Assembly (NCBI GenBank): GCA_023390985.1
Contig: JAEWBU010000303.1
Span: 1 to 5,656, forward strand
Length of the DNA: 5,656 nt
Source of the DNA: Pseudomonadota bacterium
GTDB lineage: Bacteria; Pseudomonadota; Gammaproteobacteria; Burkholderiales; Burkholderiaceae_C
Direction: 5' to 3'
The notes beneath the pieces were generated by a model that saw only the letters and a list, made by a program, of their open reading frames with translations, was not told where the DNA came from and searched no databases. Of this stretch, positions 1 to 5,348 are shown piece after piece (position 1 is the stretch's first letter; every line of letters starts with the position of its first letter). Made by a program: the position numbers and the translations under genes.

Positions 1-1428
1 GCCAACCCCGACAAGGTGATCAACGCCGCCTTCGACCTGTTCGACAAGCTGGGCGCCACCGACGAGCAGCTGGACTTCCCGGTGGTGTACGCCTCCGGCA
101 TCAACGGCTGGAGCTCGATGAAGGAGGGCGAGGCCGGTGCGCAGTGGGGCCCGGACATGTCGGCCCTGTTCGACACCATCCTGGACCACGTGCCGGCCCA
201 CGAGGGCGATGCGGCCGCTCCGCTGCAGCTGCAGATCTCGGCGCTGGACTTCTCCACCTTCGTCGGCCGCATCGGCGTGGGCCGCGTCAACGCCGGCACG
301 CTCAAGCCGATGATGGACGTGCTGGTGATGGAAGGCCCGGACGGCAAGTCGTTCAAGGGCCGCATCAACCAGGTGCTCACCTTCCAGGGCCTGGACCGCG
401 TGCAGGTGACCGAGGCCGGTCCGGGCGACATCGTGCTGATCAACGGCATCGCGGACATCGGTATCGGCGTGACCGTCACGGACCCCAACAACCCGGCTCC
501 GCTCCCGATGCTCAAGGTCGACGAGCCGCCCCTGACCATGAACTTCTGCGTCAACACCAGCCCGCTGGCGGGCCGCGAAGGCAAGTTCGTCACCAGCCGC
601 CAGATCTGGGACCGCCTGCAGAAGGAACTGCAGTCCAACGTGGCCCTGCGCGTGCGCGAGACCGACGAGGAGGGCGTGTTCGAGGTGTCCGGGCGCGGCG
701 AACTGCACCTGACCATCCTGCTGGAGAACATGCGCCGCGAAGGCTACGAGATGGCGGTGTCCAAGCCGCGCGTGGTGTTCAAGGACATCGACGGCGTGCG
801 CCACGAGCCGATCGAGCTGGTCACGGCCGACATCGAGGAGCAGCACCAGGGCGGCGTGATGCAGGCGCTGGGCGAGCGCAAGGGCGACCTGGTGAACATG
901 GAACCGGACGGCCGCGGCCGCGTGCGCCTGGAGTACCGCATCCCGGCGCGCGGCCTGATCGGCTTCTCGAACGAGTTCCTGAACCTGACCCGGGGCTCGG
1001 GCCTGATCGCCAACATCTTCGACCGCTACGAGCCGTTCAAGGGCGACATCGGCGGCCGCAAGAACGGCGTGCTGATCTCCATGGACGACGGCGAGATCTT
1101 CACCTACGCGCTGGGCAAGCTGGACGACCGCGGCCGCATGTTCGTGCGGGCCAACGACCCGGTGTACGAGGGCATGATCGTCGGCATCCACAGCCGCGAC
1201 AACGACCTGGTGGTGAACGCCACCCGCACCAAGCAGCTGACCAACTTCCGCGTCTCGGGCAAGGAAGATGCGATCAAGATCACGCCGCCGATCGAGCTCA
1301 CGCTGGAATACGGCGTGGAGTTCATCGAGGACGACGAGCTGGTCGAGATCACGCCCAAGAGCGTGCGGCTGCGCAAGCGCTTCCTGAAGGAGCACGAGCG
1401 CAAGCGTGCGCTGCGCGAAGCGGCCTGA
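1..1428 (+). CDS. typA: Translational GTPase TypA/BipA, 5'-truncated by window edge
   Basis: TypA/BipA is a ribosome-binding GTPase of the EF-G/LepA superfamily linked to 50S assembly and to stress or low-temperature adaptation. The open frame runs from base 1, so the real start lies left of the window; the GTG at 16 is an internal Val codon. About 475 residues are visible of the roughly 607 usual, so G1-G4 (P-loop, switches, NKxD) are missing. What remains follows E. coli BipA from memory: the G5-like loop YASGING (visible residues 30-36), the beta-barrel domain 2 (QLQISALDFSTFVGRIGVGR, from about residue 76), domain III (FCVNTSPLAGREGKFVTSRQ, then SGRGELHLTILLENMRREGYE), the EF-G domain V-like part (EEQHQGGVMQALGERKGDL, then IPARGLIGF), and the BipA-specific C-terminal domain (VYEGMIVGIHSRDNDL, then FIEDDELVEITPKSVRLRKR). 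The C-terminal domain separates it from EF-G and LepA. The frame is intact to TGA at 1426-1428. Confidence 0.97.
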   Translation, partial: ANPDKVINAAFDLFDKLGATDEQLDFPVVYASGINGWSSMKEGEAGAQWGPDMSALFDTILDHVPAHEGDAAAPLQLQISALDFSTFVGRIGVGRVNAGTLKPMMDVLVMEGPDGKSFKGRINQVLTFQGLDRVQVTEAGPGDIVLINGIADIGIGVTVTDPNNPAPLPMLKVDEPPLTMNFCVNTSPLAGREGKFVTSRQIWDRLQKELQSNVALRVRETDEEGVFEVSGRGELHLTILLENMRREGYEMAVSKPRVVFKDIDGVRHEPIELVTADIEEQHQGGVMQALGERKGDLVNMEPDGRGRVRLEYRIPARGLIGFSNEFLNLTRGSGLIANIFDRYEPFKGDIGGRKNGVLISMDDGEIFTYALGKLDDRGRMFVRANDPVYEGMIVGIHSRDNDLVVNATRTKQLTNFRVSGKEDAIKITPPIELTLEYGVEFIEDDELVEITPKSVRLRKRFLKEHERKRALREAA

Positions 1429-1436
1429 GGAAAGCC

Positions 1437-1465
1437 CTGGATCCCAGCCTGCGTGGGGATGACGG
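1437..1465 (+). repeat. 29-bp palindromic dispersed repeat, degenerate copy
   Basis: This element matches the reverse complement of 1502-1530 at 25 of 29 positions, so the two form an inverted pair separated by 36 bp. The core is an imperfect hairpin, ATCCCAGC / CTGC loop / GTGGGGAT. Its reverse reading yields the peptide WIPACAGMT, the familiar signature of a repeat scattered through many proteobacterial genomes and often mis-annotated as protein. It starts 8 bp after the typA stop. It may serve as a transcript end or mRNA-stabilising structure; no T-tract follows, so a classical intrinsic terminator is not supported. Confidence 0.8.
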
Positions 1466-1471
1466 GGAAGT

Positions 1472-1484
1472 GCGGGGATGACGG
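1472..1484 (+). repeat. Partial (half) copy of the 29-bp repeat
   Basis: GCGGGGATGACGG repeats the right half of the 1437-1465 element (GTGGGGATGACGG at 1453-1465) 19 bp further on, with one difference. It has no left half and cannot form the core hairpin alone. It is probably the result of a partial tandem duplication or decay of a larger repeat cluster. Confidence 0.6.
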
Positions 1485-1501
1485 CGTGGGGCGGTTAGAG
1501 T

Positions 1502-1530
1502 CCGTCATTCCCGCGCAGGCGGGAATCCAG
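1502..1530 (-). repeat. 29-bp palindromic dispersed repeat, intact copy
   Basis: Read on the - strand, this copy holds a perfect 8-bp hairpin, ATTCCCGC / CTGC loop / GCGGGAAT, flanked by CTGG on the left and GACGG on the right. The - strand translation in one frame gives IPACAGMT-type peptides and in another PTQAGIQ-type peptides, typical of this repeat class in proteobacteria. It ends 23 bp before the transporter start, so it would sit in the 5' leader or at the promoter of that gene. With 1437-1465 it could fold into a long stem with a 36-nt loop. Confidence 0.82.
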
Positions 1531-1553
1531 AGCTTCCTTCGAGAACAACAACG

Positions 1554-2426
1554 ATGAGACTCACCCACTTCCAAGCCGTCGTCCTGATGGTCGCCGTGAC
1601 CCTCATGTGGTCGATCGCCGGCGTCATCACCCGCCACCTGGAGCACGCGCGCAGCTTCGAAGTCACCTTCTGGCGCAGCTTCTTCACCGTGCTGTCCCTG
1701 CTGGTGATCCTGCCGTTCTTCCAGGGGCGGGCGGTGTTCGCCAAGGTCCGCAACGGCGGGCCGGCGCTGTGGCTGTCGGGCCTGTGCTGGAGCGTGATGT
1801 TCACCGCCTTCATGGTGGCGCTCACGCTGACCAGCGTGGCCAACGTGCTGGTGACGATGGCGGTGGGTCCCTTCCTCACGGCGCTGATCGCGCGCGCCTT
1901 CATCGGCCACCGCATCCCGGGGCGCACCTGGGCGGCCATCCTGGTCGCCGGCGCCGGCATCGCCTACATGTACGGCGCGCAGGTCTCGGGCGGGCAGCTC
2001 GCGGGCACCCTGGTGGCGCTGTGCGTGCCGCTGGCGGGCGCGGTCAACTGGACCATCACCCAGCGTGCCCACGCGCAGGGCAGCGACATCGACCTGGTGC
2101 CGGCCGTGCTGGTCGGCGCCGTCATCTCCTCGCTGGCCACCCTGCCGCTGGCGATGCCGTTCGCGGCGTCGGGCCACGACATCGCCCTGCTGGCCTTGCT
2201 GGGGCTGGTGCAGCTGGCGATCCCGTGCGCGCTGTCGGTGGTCTGCGCCCGCGTGCTCAAGGCACCGGAGATCGCGCTCCTGGCCCTGCTGGAGGTGATC
2301 TTCGGGATCCTGCTGGCCTGGGTGGGGGCCGACGAGGTGCCGACGCAGACGGTGCTGGCCGGCGGCGCGCTGGTGATCGGCGCGCTGGTGATGAACGAAC
2401 TGGTAGGTTGGAAACAGAAAGCATGA
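1554..2426 (+). CDS. DMT-superfamily EamA transporter, substrate unknown
   Basis: A 290-residue inner-membrane protein predicted to move a small metabolite. The composition gives about ten hydrophobic helices at roughly 6-25, 38-56, 70-90, 95-115, 125-141, 147-165, 182-201, 209-230, 236-258 and 264-284. They fall into two five-helix halves, the usual EamA (PF00892) duplication and length. Family-typical stretches are MWSIAGVITRHLE at the end of helix 1, FWRSFF at helix 2, VGPFLTALIAR in helix 4 and ALLALLEVIFGILLAWV in helix 9. Short Lys/Arg-containing loops (KVRN, GHRIPGR) break the helices. The start at 1554 places helix 1 right after a short N-terminus; the Shine-Dalgarno match is poor (only GAG in a purine-rich stretch). 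The 3' end overlaps the next gene by ATGA, so the two are probably translated together. Substrate cannot be assigned; DMT members include amino-acid, purine and nucleotide-sugar carriers. Confidence 0.92.
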   Translation: MRLTHFQAVVLMVAVTLMWSIAGVITRHLEHARSFEVTFWRSFFTVLSLLVILPFFQGRAVFAKVRNGGPALWLSGLCWSVMFTAFMVALTLTSVANVLVTMAVGPFLTALIARAFIGHRIPGRTWAAILVAGAGIAYMYGAQVSGGQLAGTLVALCVPLAGAVNWTITQRAHAQGSDIDLVPAVLVGAVISSLATLPLAMPFAASGHDIALLALLGLVQLAIPCALSVVCARVLKAPEIALLALLEVIFGILLAWVGADEVPTQTVLAGGALVIGALVMNELVGWKQKA

Positions 2427-3484
2427 GCGAAGTGATCGCCGAAGTGGTCGGCAAGGCCGGCCGCCTCACCCTGAACCGTCCCAGGGCGCTGAACGCGCTG
2501 TCGCTGGACATGCTGCGCGAGCTCACGGCCGCGCTGCTGGCCTGGCGCGACGATCCGCGGGTCGAGGTGGTCACGATCCGCGGCATGGGCAAGGAAGGTC
2601 CGTTCGGCGCGTTCAGCGCGGGCGGCGACATCCGCTTCTTCCACGCGGCCGTCCTGTCCGGCGATCCGCGGCTGGAGGATTTCTTCACCGAGGAATACAC
2701 GCTCAACCACCTGGTGCACCGCTATCCCAAGCCCTACGTGGCGTTCATGGACGGCCTCGTGCTGGGCGGCGGCATGGGCATCACCCAGGGCGCGCGCTGC
2801 CGCATCGTCACCGAGCGCAGCAAGCTGGCGATGCCGGAGACCAACATCGGCCTGTTCCCCGACGTCGGCGGCGGTCATTTCCTGTCGCGCTGCCCGGGAC
2901 GGCTGGGCGAGTACCTGGCGCTCACGGGCGAGATGCTGACGGCGGCGGACGCGGTGGATGCGCGCCTGGCGGACGTGGTGGTCGCCTCGTCCGAACTGCC
3001 CGCGCTGTGGGATCGCCTGGCTGAAGAAGGCGCCGCCGCCGTGCCCACGCCGCAGCGCGTGGAGGGCTCGAAGCTGGCCGACCATCGTCCCGAGATCGAT
3101 CGCGTGTTCGCGCTGGACACGGTGCGCGAGATCGTGGCCGCGCTCGAGGGTTCGGATTCGGAGTGGGCCCGCCACACGGCGGCCGCGCTGCGCAAGCGTT
3201 CGCCGCTGATGCTGCACGTGACGCTGGAGCAGGTGCGCCGCGCCCGCGGCATGGGGCTGGCCGACGACCTGCGGATGGAGCGCGACATGGTGCGCCACTG
3301 CTTCCACCTGCGCCCGGGCACGGCGGGCGAGACGATGGAAGGCGTGCGCGCGCTGGCCGTGGACAAGGACCATTCGCCGCGCTGGAATCCGGCGCGGATC
3401 GAGGACGTGACGCCCGAGATGGTCGAGCCGTTCTTCCGCAGCCCCTGGCCGGTGCACGCGCACCCGCTGCGTTCGCTCGACTGA
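2423..3484 (+). CDS. 3-hydroxyisobutyryl-CoA hydrolase-like, crotonase family
   Basis: A 353-residue enzyme of the enoyl-CoA hydratase/isomerase fold, best read as 3-hydroxyisobutyryl-CoA hydrolase (EC 3.1.2.4), which releases free 3-hydroxyisobutyrate in valine breakdown. Visible motifs are SAGGDIR at 65-71 and GLVLGGGMG at 111-119 (the two oxyanion-hole loops), and AMPETNIGLFPDVGGG at 136-151. In the last, Glu139 and Asp147 keep the eight-residue spacing of the active-site Glu and Asp in human HIBCH. The C-terminal extension with DKDHSPRWNP (314-323) and DVTPEMVEPFF (328-338) is typical of HIBCH and absent from plain enoyl-CoA hydratases of about 260 residues. The frame stays open far upstream, but ATG 2423 is chosen because the protein similarity starts there (VVGKAGRLTLNRPRALNAL) and because it overlaps the transporter stop. 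The ribosome site is weak, consistent with translational coupling. Other short-chain acyl-CoA thioesters remain possible substrates. Confidence 0.9.
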   Translation: MSEVIAEVVGKAGRLTLNRPRALNALSLDMLRELTAALLAWRDDPRVEVVTIRGMGKEGPFGAFSAGGDIRFFHAAVLSGDPRLEDFFTEEYTLNHLVHRYPKPYVAFMDGLVLGGGMGITQGARCRIVTERSKLAMPETNIGLFPDVGGGHFLSRCPGRLGEYLALTGEMLTAADAVDARLADVVVASSELPALWDRLAEEGAAAVPTPQRVEGSKLADHRPEIDRVFALDTVREIVAALEGSDSEWARHTAAALRKRSPLMLHVTLEQVRRARGMGLADDLRMERDMVRHCFHLRPGTAGETMEGVRALAVDKDHSPRWNPARIEDVTPEMVEPFFRSPWPVHAHPLRSLD

Positions 3485-3499
3485 CGAGACCTGCCCAGC

Positions 3500-4309
3500 T
3501 CAGAGCTGGCGGTAGACGCTTTCCGACAGCGACAGCAGTTCGGGCCGGCCGAGACGGCCGGCGAGGGCGTAGCCGAACCCCTGGTCCACCCAGTAGAAGC
3601 TGGACGTGCCTTCCTGCGTGGTGAAGCGGAAGGCGGTCTCGCCGGTGCCGCCACCGCCCGGTGAGCCGGCGGCGGCCGGATCGACCGCACCGACGTACAG
3701 CGTGATGCGTTCGGCCTTCGCGTTCTGGTACATGAACTGCGCCCGCGCGCCCTGGGCGCCGGGCAGCAGGCGGCCGCCCACGAGCTCGTAGCCTTGCGCC
3801 GTGAGGTCGGGCACCTTCAGGTTCCGCCCCAGCCGCTTGGAGAGCCACTGCACCAGGTGTTCCTGCTGCGCGGCGGGGACTTCGACCGGGTGCCGCACTT
3901 CGGGCGAATACACCGCGTGCGCCAGCACGGCCTGCCGGCCGAATTCGGAAAGAGGGCGCGCCCGCGCCAGCCGCTCCGGACCGGCGCCGCCCCACTGCTG
4001 GCTGGCGAACCAGCCCAGGGCGAACGCGATCGCGATCGATGCCGCCATGCCGCCCCAGCGATGCCAGCTGTCCAGCCGCCGGCTCCTGCGCCCGACATCG
4101 CGCGCGGCGCGCGCCAGGTGGCTGGGCACGGGTTCGTCCAGCACCTGGCGGTGCAGGCCACGCAGGGCGTCGCGCTGCGCCTTCCATTCGCGCACGAGCG
4201 CCTCCGCGGCGGGGTCTTGCGCCAGCCGCTGCAAAGCCTCCTGCTCCTCGCGCGGGTCCAGCCGCCCGTCGACCAGGGCGTGCAACCGGGCCTCGTCGTC
4301 CTGGTTCAT
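3500..4309 (-). CDS. Membrane-anchored anti-sigma factor partner of the ECF sigma
   Basis: A 269-residue single-pass membrane protein inferred to bind and hold the sigma factor encoded just upstream. The N-terminal cytoplasmic part (about 1-83) is acidic, helical and anti-sigma-like: DDEARLHALVDGRLDPREEQ, then LAQDPAAEALVREWKAQRDALR. One hydrophobic segment (about 85-103, WGGMAASIAIAFALGWFAS) follows a basic stretch (GRRSRR at 73-78), giving N-in topology. The outer part (104-269) contains HAVYSPEVRHPVEV (131-144), which recurs in proteobacterial anti-sigma proteins of this type, a Gly-rich loop (215-223), and an aromatic C-terminal region. There is no cysteine anywhere, so the zinc-binding HxxxCxxC motif of the RsrA/ChrR-type anti-sigma domain is absent. 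The ATG overlaps the sigma stop by ATGA, and AAAGGAAAC lies about 11 nt before it. It ends 15 bp from the stop of the convergent hydrolase gene. The stimulus that releases sigma is unknown. Confidence 0.87.
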   Translation of the reverse strand: MNQDDEARLHALVDGRLDPREEQEALQRLAQDPAAEALVREWKAQRDALRGLHRQVLDEPVPSHLARAARDVGRRSRRLDSWHRWGGMAASIAIAFALGWFASQQWGGAGPERLARARPLSEFGRQAVLAHAVYSPEVRHPVEVPAAQQEHLVQWLSKRLGRNLKVPDLTAQGYELVGGRLLPGAQGARAQFMYQNAKAERITLYVGAVDPAAAGSPGGGGTGETAFRFTTQEGTSSFYWVDQGFGYALAGRLGRPELLSLSESVYRQL

Positions 4310-4839
4310 CGATCCACGTTTCCTTTCGCGCGCTTCAACGGCACGACCGACCCGGCGGTCCGCGCCGTCGTGCCTTCCATGAGTTCGCGCATCCGCCCGC
4401 GCGCGCGGGACAGGCGCGACATCACCGTGCCCACCGGCGCGCCGGTGATGCGGGCCACGTCCTGGTAGCTCAGGTCCTGCAGCGTGACCAGCAACAGGAC
4501 CTCGCGCTGCTCTTCGGGCAGCCGCATCAGGCAGCGCTGCAGATCGAGCAGCCGCTCGGGCGAGCCGTCGACCAGGGCCGGCTCGGGCTCGACCTGGTCG
4601 AGGTCGGCGTGCGGACCGCCCTGGCGCGCCGTCCGGCGCGCGCCGTCGATGAACAGGTTGTGCATGACGGTGAACAGCCAGGCGCGCAGGTCGGTGCCGG
4701 CGCGCCAGAGGTTCCAGCGGCCGCAGGCCCGCTCCAGCGTGTCCTGCACCAGGTCGTCGGCCGCCCAGCGGTCGCCCGTGAGGGCCCGCGCGTAGCGCCG
4801 CAGCTGCGGGATCTGCGCTTCCAGGTCGCCGGTGTGCAC
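4306..4839 (-). CDS. ECF-family RNA polymerase sigma factor
   Basis: A 177-residue group IV (ECF) sigma factor that would direct RNA polymerase to a small stress or envelope regulon. Region 2 spans about 10-75, with DDLVQDTLERA (28-38, core binding) and LRAWLFTVMHNLFID (51-65, -10 recognition and melting). A short acidic linker (about 76-98) replaces region 3. Region 4 spans about 99-153, with RLPEEQREVLLLVTLQDLSY and the helix-turn-helix VARITGAPVGTVMSRLSRAR (128-147, -35 binding). Length and domain order are normal for the family. The start is GTG at 4839: no ATG, GTG or TTG lies in frame between it and the upstream in-frame stop at 4888-4890, and region 2 begins soon after. No convincing Shine-Dalgarno precedes it, so translation may depend on readout from the lipoprotein gene 48 nt upstream. 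The anti-sigma gene overlaps its end. The ECF subgroup is not assigned. Confidence 0.95.
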   Translation of the reverse strand: MHTGDLEAQIPQLRRYARALTGDRWAADDLVQDTLERACGRWNLWRAGTDLRAWLFTVMHNLFIDGARRTARQGGPHADLDQVEPEPALVDGSPERLLDLQRCLMRLPEEQREVLLLVTLQDLSYQDVARITGAPVGTVMSRLSRARGRMRELMEGTTARTAGSVVPLKRAKGNVDR

Positions 4840-4857
4840 GGCGCTAGGGTAGTGCTT

Positions 4858-4877
4858 CGCGCGCGTTTGCGCGCGCG
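4858..4877. other. Perfect alternating-CG hairpin between lipoprotein and sigma genes
   Basis: Two CGCGCGCG arms (4858-4865 and 4870-4877) flank a 4-nt loop (TTTG on +, CAAA on the transcribed - strand). In the mRNA the arms would form a very stable 8-bp stem starting 10 nt after the lipoprotein stop and ending 18 nt before the sigma GTG. On the - strand no U-tract follows (AAGCACTACCC comes next), so this is not a standard intrinsic terminator. It could limit read-through, protect the upstream mRNA from 3' decay, or affect sigma translation. Alternating CG is also prone to form Z-DNA under supercoiling. Confidence 0.7.
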
Positions 4878-4887
4878 TCGTGCTTGA

Positions 4888-5265
4888 TCAAGGCTTGGCG
4901 AGCTTCCAGTTGGGGACGCTTTCGCCGGTCTTGTCGCCCGCCTTGGTGTCCTTGATCCAGTAGTAGAGCGGCTGGCCCTTGTAGGCCCACTGCTTCTTGC
5001 CGTCGTCGCGGGTGACGACCGTCCAGTCGCCCTGGGGCTTGGCGGAAGCATCGGCCATCAGCGGAGGCCAGTTGGTGGCGCATTGGCCATTGCAGACCGA
5101 CTTGCCGCTGCCCTTTTCGTCCTTGTCGAAGGTGTAGAGCGTCATGCCCTTGTCACCGACGAGCACGCCGCCGGATTCCTTGGCGGGTGCGCCATTGGCC
5201 ATGACGGTCGAGCAACCGAGCAGGGCGGTGGCCAGGACGATGGGAGAGATGTGGGTGAATCTCAT
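4888..5265 (-). CDS. Secreted COG4315/PF03640-type lipoprotein, function unknown
   Basis: A 125-residue exported protein of the family described as predicted lipoproteins with a conserved Yx(FWY)xxD motif (COG4315; PF03640 secreted repeat). Both motif copies are visible: LYTFDKD at 43-49 and LYYWIKD at 100-106, in repeats about 57 residues apart. Between them lie CNGQCATNWPPL (58-69) and DGKKQWAYKGQPLYYW (88-103), both typical of the family. Residues 1-17 form a hydrophobic signal segment ending LLGC, so Cys18 is a plausible lipidation site; cleavage after the later VMANGA region by signal peptidase I is the alternative. Cys58 and Cys62 (CxxxC) could form a disulfide in the periplasm. The frame is open upstream, but ATG 5265 is chosen because the signal peptide starts there and GGAG lies 6 nt before it. 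It is first in a probable operon with the ECF sigma and anti-sigma genes. The biochemical role of the family is not established. Confidence 0.9.
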   Translation of the reverse strand: MRFTHISPIVLATALLGCSTVMANGAPAKESGGVLVGDKGMTLYTFDKDEKGSGKSVCNGQCATNWPPLMADASAKPQGDWTVVTRDDGKKQWAYKGQPLYYWIKDTKAGDKTGESVPNWKLAKP

Positions 5266-5271
5266 GGGCTT

Positions 5272-5275
5272 CTCC
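5272..5275 (-). promoter_or_regulatory. Ribosome binding site deciding the lipoprotein start
   Basis: GGAG within TGGAGAAG on the - strand, 6 nt before ATG 5265. It is the best Shine-Dalgarno match in the operon and fixes the start at the signal peptide rather than at the much longer upstream open frame, which would run back into smpB. Confidence 0.75.
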
Positions 5276-5294
5276 AGGGGTTGAACCTGAGGGA

Positions 5295-5322
5295 TGAACG
5301 CCCCGGCGGGCCGGTTTATTCC
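5295..5322 (-). promoter_or_regulatory. Predicted ECF-sigma promoter of the lipoprotein-sigma-antisigma operon
   Basis: On the - strand GGAATAA (5322-5316) is followed by CGTTCA (5300-5295). Counted as GGAAT to CGTT, the spacer is 17 bp, matching the widespread ECF pattern GGAAC-N16/17-CGTT apart from the last -35 base. Transcription would start near 5288-5290, giving a leader of about 25 nt that includes the GGAG ribosome site. An A7 tract (T7 on + at 5337-5343) lies about 15-21 bp upstream of the -35, where an UP element would sit. The spacer holds a CCGG-CGGG-CCGG motif (5303-5314). This is a pattern match and predicts autoregulation by the sigma factor at 4306-4839. Confidence 0.68.
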
Positions 5323-5348
5323 GTCCGGACCCGGTCTTTTTTTCGCGA

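Noticed and set aside
1429..1553. Sigma-70-type promoter for the transporter
   Set aside because: No -35/-10 pair with acceptable spacing could be recognised by eye; TTAGAG near 1495 has no partner at 16-18 bp.
1104..2177. Long - strand open frame (357 codons) across the typA end, the repeats and the transporter
   Set aside because: It is antisense to two well-supported genes, is made of Arg/His/Gln-rich GC-shadow sequence, and its only recognisable stretch (WIPACAGMT, then PVIPTQAGIQ) is the translation of the dispersed repeats.
1607..2422. In-frame upstream extension of the hydrolase
   Set aside because: The extension is Arg/Gly/Ala-rich shadow sequence inside the transporter gene; family similarity starts at ATG 2423.
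1964..3463. 499-codon - strand open frame opposite the transporter and hydrolase
   Set aside because: Low-complexity Arg/His/Ala composition typical of antisense frames in GC-rich DNA; no domain seen and fully opposite convincing genes.
4026..4040. GCGATCGC palindrome followed by GATCGAT
   Set aside because: Explained by Ala-Ile-Ala codons in the membrane segment of the anti-sigma gene; no second copy or regulatory context seen.
2922..4187. 421-codon - strand frame overlapping the anti-sigma gene
   Set aside because: It is an Arg/Pro/Ala-rich shadow one frame off the anti-sigma gene and crosses into the antisense of the hydrolase.
3794..4468. 224-codon + strand frame opposite the sigma and anti-sigma genes
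   Set aside because: Antisense shadow; the - strand frames carry clear sigma and anti-sigma motifs and this one has none.
5311..5343. Possible + strand terminator: weak GC stem (GGGCCGG with CCGGACCC) followed by TCTTTTTTT
   Set aside because: The stem has a bulge, GGTC separates it from the T-tract, and no + strand gene reads into it. The T7 is better explained as an A-tract upstream of the - strand ECF promoter.
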